Shown here: piece after piece, positions 1 through 12,300 of the stretch
How positions within the stretch are numbered: the first letter of the stretch is position 1
Layout of the letters: each line of letters begins with the position of its first letter
NCBI GenBank assembly: GCA_033961575.1
Contig: CM066735.1
Coordinates: 32,569,501-32,633,500 of the forward strand
Direction of reading: 5' to 3'
From: Aselliscus stoliczkanus
Taxonomy: Eukaryota; Chordata; Mammalia; Chiroptera; Hipposideridae
DNA: 64,000 bases
Position numbers and translations under genes: made by a program
The notes under the pieces: model-generated
Told to the model about the DNA's origin: nothing
The model's input: only the letters and a program-made list of their open reading frames with translations
Database searches by the model: none

Positions 1-239
1 GTACTCTAGTAGTAGATAATATGGAAAAATATCACAAATAAGAAGATGACATTTTAAAATGAAACTATTCGAGAAAAAATAAATGGAAATCATGGTTGCT
101 AATACAGGCTCCTTGCAAACAATTACATAAGTTAAAGATTGGTTGGTTACATCCCATCCCAGTCCACTGTCATATAACAAAGTCTGCAAAGTGTCCACTT
201 AAACATTGTTGTGCTGTCCACAAAGCTTTAGTCTTCATA

Positions 240-876
240 CAGTAGTCTCCCCATATCTGTGGTTGGCTTCGCTTTCCATGGTTTTAGTTATTCGTGGTTT
301 TAATTACATGTGGTCTTAAAATATTAAATGGAAAGTTCCAGAAATGAACAATTCATAACTTTTAAATGGTGTGCCATACTGAGTATCATGACTAAATCTC
401 TGGAGTCCCGCCCCACATATAAATCATCACTTGGTTCAGCATCTCCAGACTGTAGACACTCCCCACCCATTAGTCACTTAGTAGCCATCTCAGTTATCAG
501 ATCAACTATGGTAGTATCGCAGTTCTTGTGTTCAAGTCACCCTTATTTTATTTAATAATGTCCCCAAAGCACAAGAGTAGTGAGCCTGGCAATCTGGATA
601 TGACAAAGAGAAGCCATCAAATGCTTCCTTTAAGTGAAAAAGTGAAAGTTCTTGACTTAATGAAGAAAGAAAAATAGTGTATGCTAAGATTTCTAAGATC
701 TACAGTAAGAAAAAATCTTATATACATGAACTTGCCTAATTTATAAATTAAACTTTATCATAGGTATGTATATAGAGGAAAAGATAAAGCATAAATAGAG
801 TTTGGTACTATCCAGTTTCAGGCATCCACTGGGGGTCTTAGAATATATATACCCTACAAATAAGGGAGGACTACTA
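240..876 (+). mobile_element. Tigger1-like DNA transposon, internally deleted
   Basis: The copy begins CAGTAGTCTCCCC and ends with the inverted form GGGAGGACTACTA, both next to TA, the target dinucleotide of pogo/Tigger elements. From 558 the sequence matches the start of a Tigger transposase (MSPKHKSSEPGN...), broken by a stop at about 676. After about 715 it jumps to the 3' end, so most of the transposase is deleted. An ATG-initiated 75-codon frame at 328-555 lies in the element's leader and is not a gene. Tigger1 is an ancient placental family; this is a fossil. Confidence 0.85.
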
Positions 877-1649
877 TACATCATAAATAAAGAAAATTCA
901 AGGAAATATTTACAAGAAATACATCTTGAGTATCATAATTTAAAATAGATTCATTTTCAAATACTAAATTGAAATAACTTTAGCATACAATTATGTGATT
1001 TGAATATAAACAACTATTTACACATAAACTATCATCTATCTGCAAAAGGTAAAGTTAAGACTACACCAGATCAGGCATTGTATCATATTTCATACTTCTG
1101 TAGCTCCAAGGATAAATCCATGTTTCATTCACAGTCAGTGTTCAATAAAGGTTTGATGAATTTCTGAACATTTGTAGCTTAGAGCCATGTACTTAAGCTT
1201 AACTCCATGTAAACATAGGATTGTGAGTATGTAAACTCTCTAAATTAATCCAGATGATAAATAAAATCTGAACCAGAAATTACTAAAACAATACATAGCC
1301 AACTTTTTATTCACATATTAGACAATGTAAATTGAAAATTGTCAATATATTTTAAGTGTGTCAAGCTTTTGAGCAAATAGCCAAGAAAATAACACATAGT
1401 CATGTTTATATTTGTTACCTCTGATATCTTCCCAAACAAAAAAGACTATTTGGGGTGTTTAATCTCAGTTGTAATATTTAGAGGACTTGAGATATAAATG
1501 CATTTTTATATATATGGCAAGAAAAAAAGCACTTTAGCCCACAAATGTTTTTATAAAGATCATCTTTCTACAAATAAGTGTCTGCAATTAAAAATAAAAA
1601 AGGCTCTACTTCCTATATGTTTATGCTACTATGAATAAAAATTATACAG

Positions 1650-1865
1650 TGTTTACCATGTTCCTGACAAAGTGATTTTTACATTCATTTAATTCTTGTA
1701 ATAACACCACAAGAATCATATCATCAACTCCATTTTATTGATCAGAAAACTGAAGCATAAAGGGGTTAAATACTTGCCAAAGTCACATACAGGTACTATA
1801 TGGTGGGTAGAAACAATATCCATTAAACTCCAAGGCCCAAGTTTCTACTAGATACACTACTCTGA
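1650..1865 (-). mobile_element. MIR SINE
   Basis: Diverged MIR in reverse orientation. It shows the CCATTTTATTGATCAGAAAACTGA and TACTTGCCAAAGTCACA core phrases in degraded form. A short forward fragment with TGGGTGACCTAGGGCAAG lies next to it at about 1930-2005. Confidence 0.75.
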
Positions 1866-3184
1866 AAAGGGGCAGGGGGCGGGGGGAGCCAGGGGAGAAA
1901 GAAAGAAATATCATGGCAACAATGGCAACACATGGTATTCAGAGTTCAAGATTCAAAATCTGATCCCATCACTGGGTGACCTAGGGCAAGTTATCTTAAA
2001 ACATTAAGCTACAGGTGCTATTCAATATAGAAATAAGATATATTATAGAATACTTGTTTAGGAAACCAAAAGTTTTGTGCATGAAGCCACATTCCACCAC
2101 TGAGCTCTATTACATATACTAGAGATCTATTCTTATTGTAAACATTTTAATCCGAGACACCCTGGAGGTATATTTTATAATCAATATATTTTTTTCTGTA
2201 ATTTAATTCTTGATCACCAGTTCACCCAACAAACTGCTCACAAATCTTTCCCCCTGGAAACATCAGGCAACACAAGATCCCTGATTTAGGTCACGACTTC
2301 CGTTTCCCATTCCAGATGGCAAATCCCAATTATTCCTCCTAGATGACTGCCTGCAGTCCACATTCCACCTAGGTCTGGGTATATAATATTTCTTCTCCGG
2401 GTACCAAAAAACTCTATATAAAAGAAAAACTTCCCCTTGTTCTTAGGTTTGGAAAAGGAGGCAGAAAAGGGAAGCCTGTTTTACCAGACTTTGTTCTAAC
2501 ACATTTCTTAAGAAACAAGTACAAATAGGAACTCTTCCTCCTAGAAAAGTTGATATAAATTTTTTTTTCTTGAAAGAAATTGTAATACAACAAATATTAC
2601 ATATAGTTTTTATTTTGAATGTACCAGACTTCCTACTCTTAGGAAAACATACAGGTGTTCCAATAGGTTTAGTTAACCCTACAATCTCTAAAAAGCTTTC
2701 AAGCATTTAACCTTATAGCTTTTAGACTAGTTGGAATTGGAAAGGATCAAGCTATTTACATATCTTTTCACAGCATATTTGTTTTCTCAAAGACATTCAC
2801 GCATCATTTTCATACATAACGTATACTGGAAACCACTTTCCTGAATTGCCTGTATTGGAAAGATGGGGCTTCATCCTCTTCATGGGCTCATAATCATGAA
2901 TTCACTGACTACTCAGAGAGCAAATTGAAAGTGTGAAACAATTTAACATGTACCACACAAAATGTTAGAGTCTGTGCCAAGAATGGTACACTAATGACTG
3001 AATTTTAATCAAATCCAATTCAACCCCTGCCCTCATTGACATGGAAAGGGAGCTGTCACAATTTATACACTTGGGGCCACACACAGCCATGTCTCCCCTG
3101 CGCTCGTTAGCATTTTCACTTGTCTCATACACAACTGGGGCCTTTCATTGGTAACTTTCCACACTTAAAAAAAATACTTCCTTG

Positions 3185-3318
3185 GGGCCGGCCGAAGCCG
3201 AGTGGCGCGGTGGTCGGGCGCTGGCTTGGGAAGCCAGTGGCCCCGGTTCGGGTCCCACATATGAAGGCCAGTGACATTGCCCTCAAAAACAAACAAATAA
3301 ACAAACAAAAAAAAACTT
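3185..3318 (+). mobile_element. tRNA-derived SINE, short form
   Basis: Head GGGGCCGGCC...GAGTGGCGCGG, a TRNA-like GGTTCGGGTCC B-box region, then GCCAGTGACATTGCCCTC and an A-rich tail with AAAC units. The head carries a small GAAGCC insertion. Flanks acttccttgg and actttcttga look like an imperfect target duplication. The 99- and 86-codon frames here are SINE sequence, not genes. Confidence 0.9.
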
Positions 3319-3509
3319 TCTTGAAAGGGAATAGGGTCTGCCCAATATACCATGCGGTTGAAAGTATAGGCCTTACTCCGACAATACAGCATATGGCTTA
3401 CAAAATGCAAGATTGTTGAAGGCAAGATACAGTCTCAGTAAAGAAAAGCACAGCAATGGATGCCCATTGCACAAATACCATCACTTCAATTGCCAGTCTT
3501 AATATATTT

Positions 3510-3700
3510 GTACTGGCTGGAGAGTCAGTGGAGGAGGTTGAAAAAAGAAAGGATTGTGGAGTACAGACCTGGGTTCAAGTTCTCACCACTTACCGACTGT
3601 GATGACAGCCCAGCCACTGAACCTTCCTGAATACAGTTTCTTCTTGTGTCCAAAAGGGACAACAATCATGCTAATTGATGGGAATGTGGTGAAGACAGAG
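3510..3700 (+). mobile_element. MIR SINE
   Basis: Forward MIR with GACCTGGGTTCAAGTTCTCACCACTTACC and a degraded CTTCCTGAATACAGTTTCTTC core. It is strongly diverged and has no visible target duplication. Confidence 0.75.
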
Positions 3701-4086
3701 GCCCATTTTAAATGTTGAATGTAAAAATGTGAACTCTGTTATTTTGACACGAGCCATGAAGGCAATTCATAGATACATTAAGTATATGCAGTCCAAGAAT
3801 TTATTCTCTTCGAAGTTCTCCATTTGGTTGTTTTCTACTTATGTATGATGTTCTTCCCTGGGCTATTTTGAAGGTTTAACTTCCATGAGAGGAGGTATAC
3901 TAATACATAATAACCTGAGTATGAAACACAAAACACCATAACTCTCAACTACTCAACTACTCAAAACACTCTCAACTACTAGGCATTTGTGCTCAAAAGG
4001 ATCAAGGCAGAGAAATCCCCTCAGGACAGTCAATCCTCTGAACTGATGCCAAGGTGGTTCCCAATGCTGTACAAGAACAAAGATTA

Positions 4087-4554
4087 GGGCCAGCCGAGTG
4101 GCGCGTTGGTTTAGAGCTGGCTTGGGATGCCAGTGGCCCTGGTTCTGATCCCACATATGAAGGCCAGTGACACTGCCCTCTACAGCTAAAATGGTGAACA
4201 ACAGCTCCACCTGGAGCTGGGCTGCTGTGAGGGACAGCATAGCTGTGGCCCCTGCTGTAATGGGCTGCCATAGGCTACAGTGAGTGGCCGGCAGCCAGCC
4301 TGAGCAGCCGGCAGCAGGTGTGAGCTGCCAAGAGCCACCATGAGCGGCTGCCCATAGGCCCGCAACCGATATGCCTCATACAGGAAGAGCACAATGACGA
4401 TATCAACATGGGCCAGTGAAGAAATGTCCTCCACAACTAGACTGAAGAACAAAAAAAAAAGACAGCAACTTGTCTGTTCCCCTTCCCCGGTTCCCCAACA
4501 CTGTTCCCCTCCCCCAATTCCCCAATAAAATCTTTTAAAAAAATAAAGAAAGAA
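4087..4554 (+). mobile_element. tRNA-derived SINE, long form
   Basis: Full-length long copy: tRNA-like head, GACACTGCCCTCTACAGCTAA, about 300 bp of body, then CCCCAATAAAATCTTTT and an A-rich tail. AATAAA followed by TCTTT is the hallmark of T+ SINEs, which use a polyadenylation signal and a pol III terminator. Flanks aagaacaaagatta and aagaactgagatta suggest a decayed target duplication. Three minus-strand frames of 88-95 codons here are SINE body. Confidence 0.9.
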
Positions 4555-6820
4555 AGAACTGAGATTATCCTAATAAACACCTCAAATCGACTCATGGCTC
4601 AGAAGGTCCTGGTATCAGCGTGCAGGCCAGGAGCCATCGGCGGTGCCCCTATAGTACACAACCCATGTGCTGACAGGTTAACTAGATGAGAAATGTAAGG
4701 AATGAAGAAACTATTCCACCCTCTTACCCCTCCACCTCTGCCTCCCCCATCTCACAAATTAAATGTCATCAATAGGAAGTTCAACAACACAGAAGATATC
4801 AAATGCTAATATAAGTATATGGTTTGTGTCTCCACCTCTGTAATGATTTATAAAACGGTACAGTGTGTTAAAAACTGTTGAAATGTCTTTTTTAAACCTT
4901 GACATGAATGCTTTGAGTAGCATACCAAAACATAAAATTAGGTTTTGCTTGGGAAAATAATTTATTTTGGAAGCACTTCTGACCTATTTAATGAATGGTT
5001 TCAACTTTTTAGAACTATTTTTATTCAAGAAAGTTTTGTTTTTTTTCAATATGGGTGATAGCAAATATTTTAACCTAAACTATAAATGTAAATTTCAGGA
5101 GAAGAACTCAGTAAGACAAACACCGACTCAGTTCACTTTCTGGATTTCAATTAACACCTAATTTACAATACTTCTTAATATAAATATATAGCTGAGCTCT
5201 TTATGCTAGCTTGACAGGATTAGGACACATTTTGTAAGGAGCTGACAAAACAAGCATTCCATTAGCCAGCCCACAATGTCTCAAAATCTAATAGTCAATA
5301 TCCCATTTTCAGGGCTGACAATGGCAAGAACTCAATAAACAAGCAAGGGATTCCCTCCTCCAGCTTTCTGGGGGGAAAAACAAAACAAAACACATTTTAT
5401 GGAATTCATCCCATAGCTTTGGGCTATCATTTTATTTTTTCATTTTCCTCCCAAGCATTATTATTCAACACATAACTAAAAGAAATAAACCACTAAAGCC
5501 ATATTGATAAATCATTCTACTGTATCCAGGGTTGAGGAGAGGGCTCTTCACTCCTTAATTTAGGAAGGATAAGTCCAAGATTAATTCCAGATCTTGGAAT
5601 ATGAAAGAACTGTAAGAAGCCTCAAAATTTCCCCAGAAGAGGAAATCCTACATCCCCAGGAATCTTGCCAGGCACCTGAGTCCTGGCCTAGCCCAGGCCT
5701 AGCGGAGGGCTCCACATGCTGCTGCAGGGGGCTTTCCTACAGTTCAGGAGAACAGCACTGCCCCCTTCCCCCACCTCCCCAGACACCAGATGGTCCCAGC
5801 AGGATGTGCAAGTCCTCATTTTAAATGGATTATTTGCCTCTATCTTTTCTAACCATTCTGAGAAAAGCTTAGGAAGGGACTTAGTTTTAAATATTTTAAG
5901 GGATGGGTACAATTAGAAACAATAGGCAAAATTCTGAAAGGAAACAAATTGATGGTAAATCCCTAGCACTTGATATTTTCTACCTGAGTCCTAGAAAAAT
6001 TTAAGGGCTTACCTTTTTCCACTAAACTCAGTGATTGACAGGCCTAAGGGATTATTAATGTGACTATTGTTCTTAAGATTTACAAAAAAGACATGGTGGC
6101 AACTACAAGGCAAGTGAGTCTAAATTTTAAATCAGGGCAAGTTGCTAAGATGTACAAAAATAGGATTCATACATATACAACGGGAGAAGGCAATATGGTT
6201 TCTGTAGACGCTCTGCATGGTGTATCTTAGGCTTTTGTAGAAAAGGAAGCCATCATGAGAGCAAGAGGAAAAGCTGTAAAATTACATACTAACTTTTTCA
6301 AAAAGCCTTCGCCAGGCTCTTACCCACCTTAAACTATTAAACTATGGACTAAGGAGGCCGAAACAGAAAAGGTGACATTCCCTTAACTGGAATCTTTTCT
6401 CTGAGGTAGCTCATGTAATAATTCATGGAATTATTAGTCTGAGGGAATATATTTAAGAAAAAATAATGTATGTTATTCATATCTGGTAAAAGTAATTGCC
6501 ATTTGTGGGCCCAAAATGGACATAGGCCCTCATGACAAAGGCTGAAGAGCAACTATTAGCAAATGAAAACGAGACTTCCGGTACACAGAATATAATGCCT
6601 TATCCATCTCTATTGCAAAAACTGTATTTTGGCATTTCTTTGTTGGCCCCAGAGGCAGAAGGAGGAAAAAAAATTAAGATCTGAGGAATGAAAACTAAAA
6701 CAGAGAAGACTGGCTAAGAGAAGCAGCTCTATGAAATGCATTTTTAACATGAGGGCTTGGTAAACTAGAGAGGTGCCGATCAAGAAAAATATATGTTTGG
6801 ATATTAAATAGTATGATGGA

Positions 6821-6929
6821 CGGCCGGCCGAGTGGCGCAGTGTTCAAGCGCTGGCTTGGGATGCCAGTGGCCCCGGTTCAGGTCCCACATATGAGGGCCA
6901 GTGACACTGCTCTCAAAAATAATAATAAT
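6821..6929 (+). mobile_element. tRNA-derived SINE, short form, 14-bp TSD
   Basis: Short form with head GGCCGGCCGAGTGGCGCAG, B-box GGTTCAGGTCC and an AAT-repeat tail. An exact 14-bp duplication, aatagtatgatgga, flanks it at 6807-6820 and 6930-6943, so the insertion is recent and its boundaries are certain. Confidence 0.95.
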
Positions 6930-8534
6930 AATAGTATGATGGAATAAAATAGACATGGGGCTAAACATCAAATTCTAAAATGCTTTACCCAGGAGACTGA
7001 CAATGAAGCTAGAAAGTACAGCATTGAGGGTTGCAAGAATGAGAAGGCCTTATAGAGAAATGATAAATTTGTGGAAATTATCCCAAAGGATTAGTATACC
7101 AGGGCACTAGGACACCGGTTATAAAGCAAAGCAGGAAAAAAAGAATCCTTCCGGATGCCAAAAACCTATTTCCATGTAAACAGGATTGCTGTGTGTGCTA
7201 CTCTAAAGGCAAATTTCACCTTGCAAGTCACTGACCTTTAATCATGCTTGGATTTTTTCCAAGAAAAGGAGTCATTGACTCCGAAAGTGGTAGAAAGTCT
7301 TTTTTTTTTTTTTTCAGGGTGCTTATACTTGTCTAAGAGGATAAGGTTACCCATCTGAACAAATATTTTACCTCCGTCTTATCAGCCTCCACCCATCATT
7401 CAAAATAGTAATTTCTTCAGTCTCCTTTATTTATTACATTTTCAAGTCCTTGAGCTTTCCTGAATTCCCTTAAGTAAAAAAGGAGGAAAGAAGGAAGAGA
7501 GGGGTAGAACGATGGAGGTAGGAGGGACAGAGGTGGGGAGGAAAAGAAGGAGGGTAGTTGTGAATACTGAGGTAGGTTCTCAGGTCTCTGCTTTTCCAGG
7601 TAATCTCTAGACACATCTGAGAGATTAATTTACACACTGAGTTTGCCCCGGCTCTTCACAGATATTACTACTCAGATTAACACCTATTGGAACAGTTCAA
7701 CAATGAAACAGGACACCTTGTTCTCTGTTCTGGAATGATTTCCTGCAGCATCAGCTTCTCTCAATGTCCCTCCGGACCCTCCTGAACTAGAGAGAGGAAG
7801 AGAAACCTGATTGCAAATTCAGAGGACCACGTGCTACACTCGGGAAAGACAGTCAATCGGACATTCCTTTGAATTTGTCTGCATTTTTGTGTCTACCTAT
7901 GTGTACAGAGATTAATTATCTATATTCTATCCTAAAGGATTAAGCTATATACATATATCTGATGCCGTACTGTACTAACTGCCTACTTTCACTGACGCCA
8001 AAAAATGTCTTTCTAAATCAAAGTTCAATTATATTAACACAAGACTCCCTTTTTGACCTACAGTTTCATGAACTTAAATGCAGAGTTGTGATGGGTATAG
8101 AAATTATACTGTTTCACAAGTATATTAAGGATGGCACAGTGCTTAACAAGGTATCACTATGAATATTCTTTCTTTGCTAACATTTGATCTTGGTTAGAGA
8201 AGTTTGTAGATAAGGGATGAAGATCGATATTAATAATCTATAGATACTGAGAAGGTATTGAGACCATACTAGATACCTAACAGGGGTAAATCAATCCTGT
8301 GATAAATATTAAAAATCATGTATGACCTTTGTCCTGAAGGACTTTATATTCTAATGGGGTTTGGAAAAGATGAAACTACTTTCTTAGTCATTCCACTCAT
8401 ATCAGATATGAAAGTAACCACATTTCTATTAGTCTAGACTCTGAGTAAACCTGGATGAAATTCCATTGTTTGCATTTCAAGGAGCCTACAAAAGTCCAGC
8501 TAAGACCACAGTATAATCATGTAACATAGCCGGA

Positions 8535-8705
8535 CTTTGCAGCCAGCAGACTTGGAATCAAGTTCTGGGTAATCTTAACAAACACATTTAACCTCTCCAA
8601 GCATCGGTTTTCCTATCTGTGTAATGAGAACATTAACAAATTCCACCATAACTGAGTTGACATAATGTACTCAAAAGTGCTCTGGCACCATAAAACTATG
8701 TCAGT
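8535..8705 (+). mobile_element. MIR SINE
   Basis: Forward diverged MIR: AGACTTGGAATCAAGTTCTGG, TTTAACCTCTCCAAGCATC, TGTGTAATGAGAACATTAAC and GTGCTCTGGCACCA in family order. Confidence 0.75.
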
Positions 8706-9148
8706 CATTATGACAGCAAGCCACTGTGTAGTTTAGGACCCCTGTTAGAGAAATTCATAACGGGCACTTCATTCCAGAACAATGCCCTCCACTCTGCTCT
8801 GTGGAAAGGTGTCCCCGAGTTTGGTAAGCAGCTTCTCTTACCTTTGCATGGACATCGTTCAATATCTGTCCTCATATTACTTATTTTAGTGACCTTTTTT
8901 CGACACTTGTTTGGGATTTCAATGTACTATTTAAATTTTTTTTCTTCCCGTTATTATAACTTCTGTCTAGGACAGTGCCAAAAGGGAGGCATTAAGATTT
9001 TGCCACTCTTTGGCCAAGATGGCAAATTGAAGCTCTTCATTTCACTAAATTAAAAAAGCAGGGTTAATTTAAAAGTGATCTCAGATTTTGGGCAAATTTC
9101 TTTTCAGCCTTCCACTTAGGCCATTTTTATTTCACTTTCATTAGCGTA

Positions 9149-9168
9149 TACACACACACACACATACA

Positions 9169-9220
<52 letters not shown>
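9149..9220. repeat. (CA)n microsatellite
   Basis: About 72 bases of CA dinucleotide with a few TA interruptions near the left end; likely polymorphic. Confidence 0.95.
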
Positions 9221-9221
<1 letters not shown>

Positions 9222-11431
9222 GTATGCCCTTGTACTCAAAGCTAGGGAAGATATAAGGTGAGAGTAATAACCCATTCAAAGTTGGGTCTTGTTTTAACTT
9301 CAACAGCTATGTTAAAAAATAACCAGTATTAAATGAAAAACAAAAGTAAATGCTATGAAAGACTGTTTTTTCCTGCCCTAGATATTTATTTGCTGAAGAA
9401 AATAAACATTTGCGCTAGAGGTGTTTCAATACGCGTGGTGTAAACTACTGAAATTTTAAAATTGAAAACATTCATAAATAGGAAAAAAACACTTATATTC
9501 ACAGAACCCTCTCTGGACAATTACTAAACATAAGACACACATGAAACAACCTCTAAAAATGTATTAGCTATTTTATGATACTTATAATATATTCATATTT
9601 TAAGCTAATACTTCTAAAAGATAGAAACTTTTACTTAAATTTATGTAGGAAACTATATTTTTCCCGAAATTGGACCAATGTATACCTATATATGCCCTGG
9701 TTCTCAAGTTGATAGCTGGTTTAATCTTTCACACAACAGAGCATCAGAATAGGTGTTTTTCCTAGACCATCTTTAGAAATAACATACTTCATTTTTACTT
9801 TACCTAAAATAAGAACGTGCAGGATTTTCACCCGGTTGTAAACACTATTCCAAACTAATTTCTCAATAAATAATGTGCTTGGAGAGTTGAATAGTCTTGA
9901 ATTCTGGTTGCCCAGCCACTAATCACATCATAGCAAAACGTGTCGTGTCCTCCAACCCATCAGGGAAGTCCCAAGGTACTTTTGGTGGGCTAGATTAAGT
10001 GTTAAAGGTGACAGGAAACGTTTTATAACCTAAACAAAATTAAAACAGAATTCTTAGTTCCCGACGGATAAGTTTCTGCTAAATTCCTGAGTTGTCAGTG
10101 TCTGCACCAAGAAAGGCCTGACAACAACAGGAACGCAGCACACACGCCCTCCTTGTCAGAACAAGGTGTTGTCAAAGGTACAAATTAACAAGGGAATTTC
10201 CAGCATGTTCCTTCATTTTTATATATCTCTCAGGCCCAAGAGAGGACGAAAGAGGTTTTCCTAGCTGTGGAAGGAAGAGCTCGCAGGCCCAGACCGACCT
10301 ACCCCTCACACAATCTGGAGAGGTGTAGACACCTTTGATACTTCGCCTGCTCCCTTCCTCTTTGCTTCACCACGGCCCACACCTCTAGAGATGGGACAGA
10401 ACATGCCTTCAGCTTACAAACAATTCTACTGTAAAGTTGGCCCCACCAACCCCTGTAAACCTTGCTTCCGAAGTCAGTCATGAGTACGCACTGAATCCGG
10501 GTCACCTCAACTTCAATTCAGTAGAGTAAGGGTCCAGAAATCCCCGGAGCCCCCCCCCCCGGAGCCCCGCGGGACAGGTGGTGGGCGCTGGCACCCTGGG
10601 GCGCTGCGCTCACGTGGTGGGCTGCCGCAGCACGTGCGTCTTGGACCTGCGATGGTGAAAGGGAAGCACCGCCCCTCCCGGGAGTGGAGACCCGCAGCGG
10701 AGAGGGGAAGGTCCCAGGGTGCCCCCGGACCAGGCGAGGAGAAGCAGAGCTTCAGACAGTGCCAGTCTAACTCAACTCCCGGGGGTGTATGGAGGAAGGA
10801 AGACATAAGTTTCAAAGGGGTATCGACTTGGTTTTCTTTTTAAGGTTTATGTTAAATGAATTGCATCTAGCGTGAGAGCTTCCAAGGTCATCACCATCCC
10901 CTTCTCTCCTGGAACCCACACTTGAAATCCACGGCAAAAGAGAGAGCAAAGGTGTCCCGAGGTAGCTATTCCATCCCCACCCACCTTTTAGGGAACTCTG
11001 CCCACTCGGGCTCAGGCGAGCACTGGGGAACCGTTCCTTAGAACAAAGAGGAGGTGTTGTCCCCTCCAGGCATCCAGCCGGCTGAGGGCTGGTATTGAAA
11101 ACCTACGGCAGCCAGCTGTGTTTATGGCTCGTTTCGTTTTTGCCGGGGGAGGGGAGGGAATTCAGAACTCTAGGACGTTTTTTGTTTTGTTTTGTTTTGT
11201 TTTCTTTCCAAACTGGGAGAGAAGGGAGCTTGGCATTCCATGCCACTAACACAGAACTCCAGTCAACTCCGGCTGCAGCGGCTGCCCCTTGGGGGTAGGG
11301 AGGGGAAAGGAAAGAGGGGCGGCGGGGCTGGCAAGGGAGGGAGGGAACAGGTGAGCTCCCACCGCCACCCATCGGCAATCCAGCGCGGCGGCCCGCGGTG
11401 CGCCACTGTCCCAACCTGGAGAGGCACTTAC

Positions 11432-11600
11432 CAGCTTTACACGGGTCCTTGTAATCTATCGTCTCTGCTTTATCCTCTTCGTTCCCATCAAAAGTGTAAT
11501 CATAATCGAGGCCAGTGCAAACCCACAGCTCCCCGTAGAAAACAATCCCCAAGGCCACCAGCCACACGAGCATCCTCGGGGAAATCGTTTCCATCCCCAT
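11432..11600 (-). CDS. TLL1: TLL1 coding exon 1 (tolloid-like protein 1, N-terminus)
   Basis: The exon encodes 56 complete codons plus one base, beginning [15 protein letters not shown] and ending with DYKDPCKA. This closely matches what I know of the TLL1 N-terminus. TLL1 is a secreted astacin zinc metalloprotease of the BMP1/tolloid group that processes procollagens and the BMP antagonist chordin. Residues about 10-30 form the hydrophobic signal peptide; the acidic, Tyr-rich stretch after it ([13 protein letters not shown]) starts the propeptide. The catalytic, CUB and EGF domains lie in later exons outside the window. The start at 11600 has A at -3 and G at +4. No in-frame ATG lies upstream, although the frame stays open to 11780 from a TTG. 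The exon ends with G at 11432 followed by donor GTAAGTG, so the intron is phase 1, consistent with Ala as the next residue. Substitutions relative to human look conservative, and the exon is intact. Confidence 0.95.
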
Positions 11601-12200
11601 CCTCCTCCCCGGGAGGAAAAGGAGGGGACAGGACCGGGAGGTGAAGCGTCCGCGGTCCGCGTTGATGCGCGGGGCGAGGGAAACCGGTGCCTCTCTCCCC
11701 AAGGGGAGGCTTCTCGGCGGGACCAGGGTGTTCAGGTGTCCGGAGACATGCGGGTGAGGTTGGGACAGTAGAAAGGGCAAGGACTACCCCCAGTTGCAGA
11801 GAGAAGTTGGCGAGGGCCCTGCGGGTGGGCGGAGGGCAGGTAAGAAGCTCCGCTCCCGGAGGCGGGGAGGAGCAGCTGCGGGCCAACTCGGCTCTCGCGG
11901 AGCGGGCGCTCGCAGTCTGCCAGGTAGTCCTTCTGGCGGCCGAACTTCCCACGGCTGCGGCTGGGCACGCGGCGCCCCGCGGGGTCAGCTGCCACCGGAG
12001 CTCCTGCTCCCGCGCTGCGCTCCCGCCAGAGCCAGGACCCTGCAGCCGAGTGCTAGCCGCCGCCGCCTGCGCCCGCCGCCGCTGCTGCCGCCGCTCCGGG
12101 AAGATGAATCCGGTCTGCACATCAGCACATCTGAACTGAAAGGGGAGACCGAGGAAGGGGGTGGGAGGCAGGCATGTCTACGCCTCGAGACCTTCAAAGC
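11601..12200 (-). promoter_or_regulatory. TLL1: TLL1 5' UTR and likely core promoter
   Basis: GC-rich, CpG-rich sequence lies directly upstream of the TLL1 start codon. It contains a GCC/GGC triplet-rich stretch at about 12056-12096, typical of a CpG-island 5' UTR. No clear TATA box was seen, so dispersed initiation is likely. The transcription start cannot be fixed from sequence alone; the right edge is where CpG density falls. Open frames on both strands here come from GC-rich composition and mostly start at non-ATG codons. Confidence 0.65.
11732..11749 (-). promoter_or_regulatory. Short upstream ORF in TLL1 5' leader
   Basis: On the minus strand an ATG at 11749 opens a five-codon frame (MSPDT) that stops with TGA at 11734-11732, 131 bases before the TLL1 start. 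Its context is weak (C at -3, T at +4), so most ribosomes would probably scan past it. It is the only ATG I found between about 12120 and the main start. Its relevance depends on the transcript starting upstream of 11749. Confidence 0.5.
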
Positions 12201-12300
12201 CTGCAGAAGCCAGCAAAGCAACTGACTGCAAGAAGATACAAAAGTGTGAAGATTTGGGGATGCACTGTTTGCCCTCCCCCCCACCCCAGGCTGTCTTTTT

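Larger units (their letters stand above)
1..11431 (-). other. TLL1: TLL1 intron 1 (5' portion)
   Basis: This is everything downstream of the exon-1 donor on the minus strand. No open frame here encodes the next part of TLL1 (expected to resume with VFWGDIALDD-type sequence), so intron 1 exceeds 11.4 kb. It holds a Tigger1 copy, several MIRs, three young SINEs and a CA repeat, listed separately. Outside those I see no feature in 877-1649, 2006-3174, 4555-6806, 6944-8534 or 9221-10529, except weak L2-like phrases near 2930-3080 and 8330-8370. Confidence 0.85.
11270..12130. promoter_or_regulatory. CpG island over TLL1 exon 1
   Basis: Dense CpG dinucleotides and high GC stand out from an otherwise AT-rich window. 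The island covers exon 1 and the presumed 5' UTR. A GC-rich satellite lies at 10530-10790 within intron 1, including a run of about ten C at 10550-10560. Such islands normally mark constitutively unmethylated promoters, fitting the exon-1 assignment. Confidence 0.85.

Noticed and set aside
3185..3318. Colugo or carnivore origin suggested by tRNA-type SINEs
   Set aside because: The SINE heads do not fit the colugo or carnivore families as I remember them, and the L1 3' ends fit Laurasiatheria. A bat is favoured but not proven.
11103..11780. 225-codon minus-strand frame as a single protein
   Set aside because: It starts at TTG and runs through the TLL1 donor into the intron. Only 11432-11600 is coding.
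11500..12120. 206-codon minus-strand frame overlapping TLL1
   Set aside because: Begins at GTG, is Arg/Ala/Pro-rich and reflects CpG-island composition. It is out of frame with TLL1.
11687..12225. Plus-strand frames of 143-150 codons in the CpG island
   Set aside because: Low-complexity Ala/Arg/Gly composition, no domain and no splice or poly-A context; shadows of GC-rich DNA.
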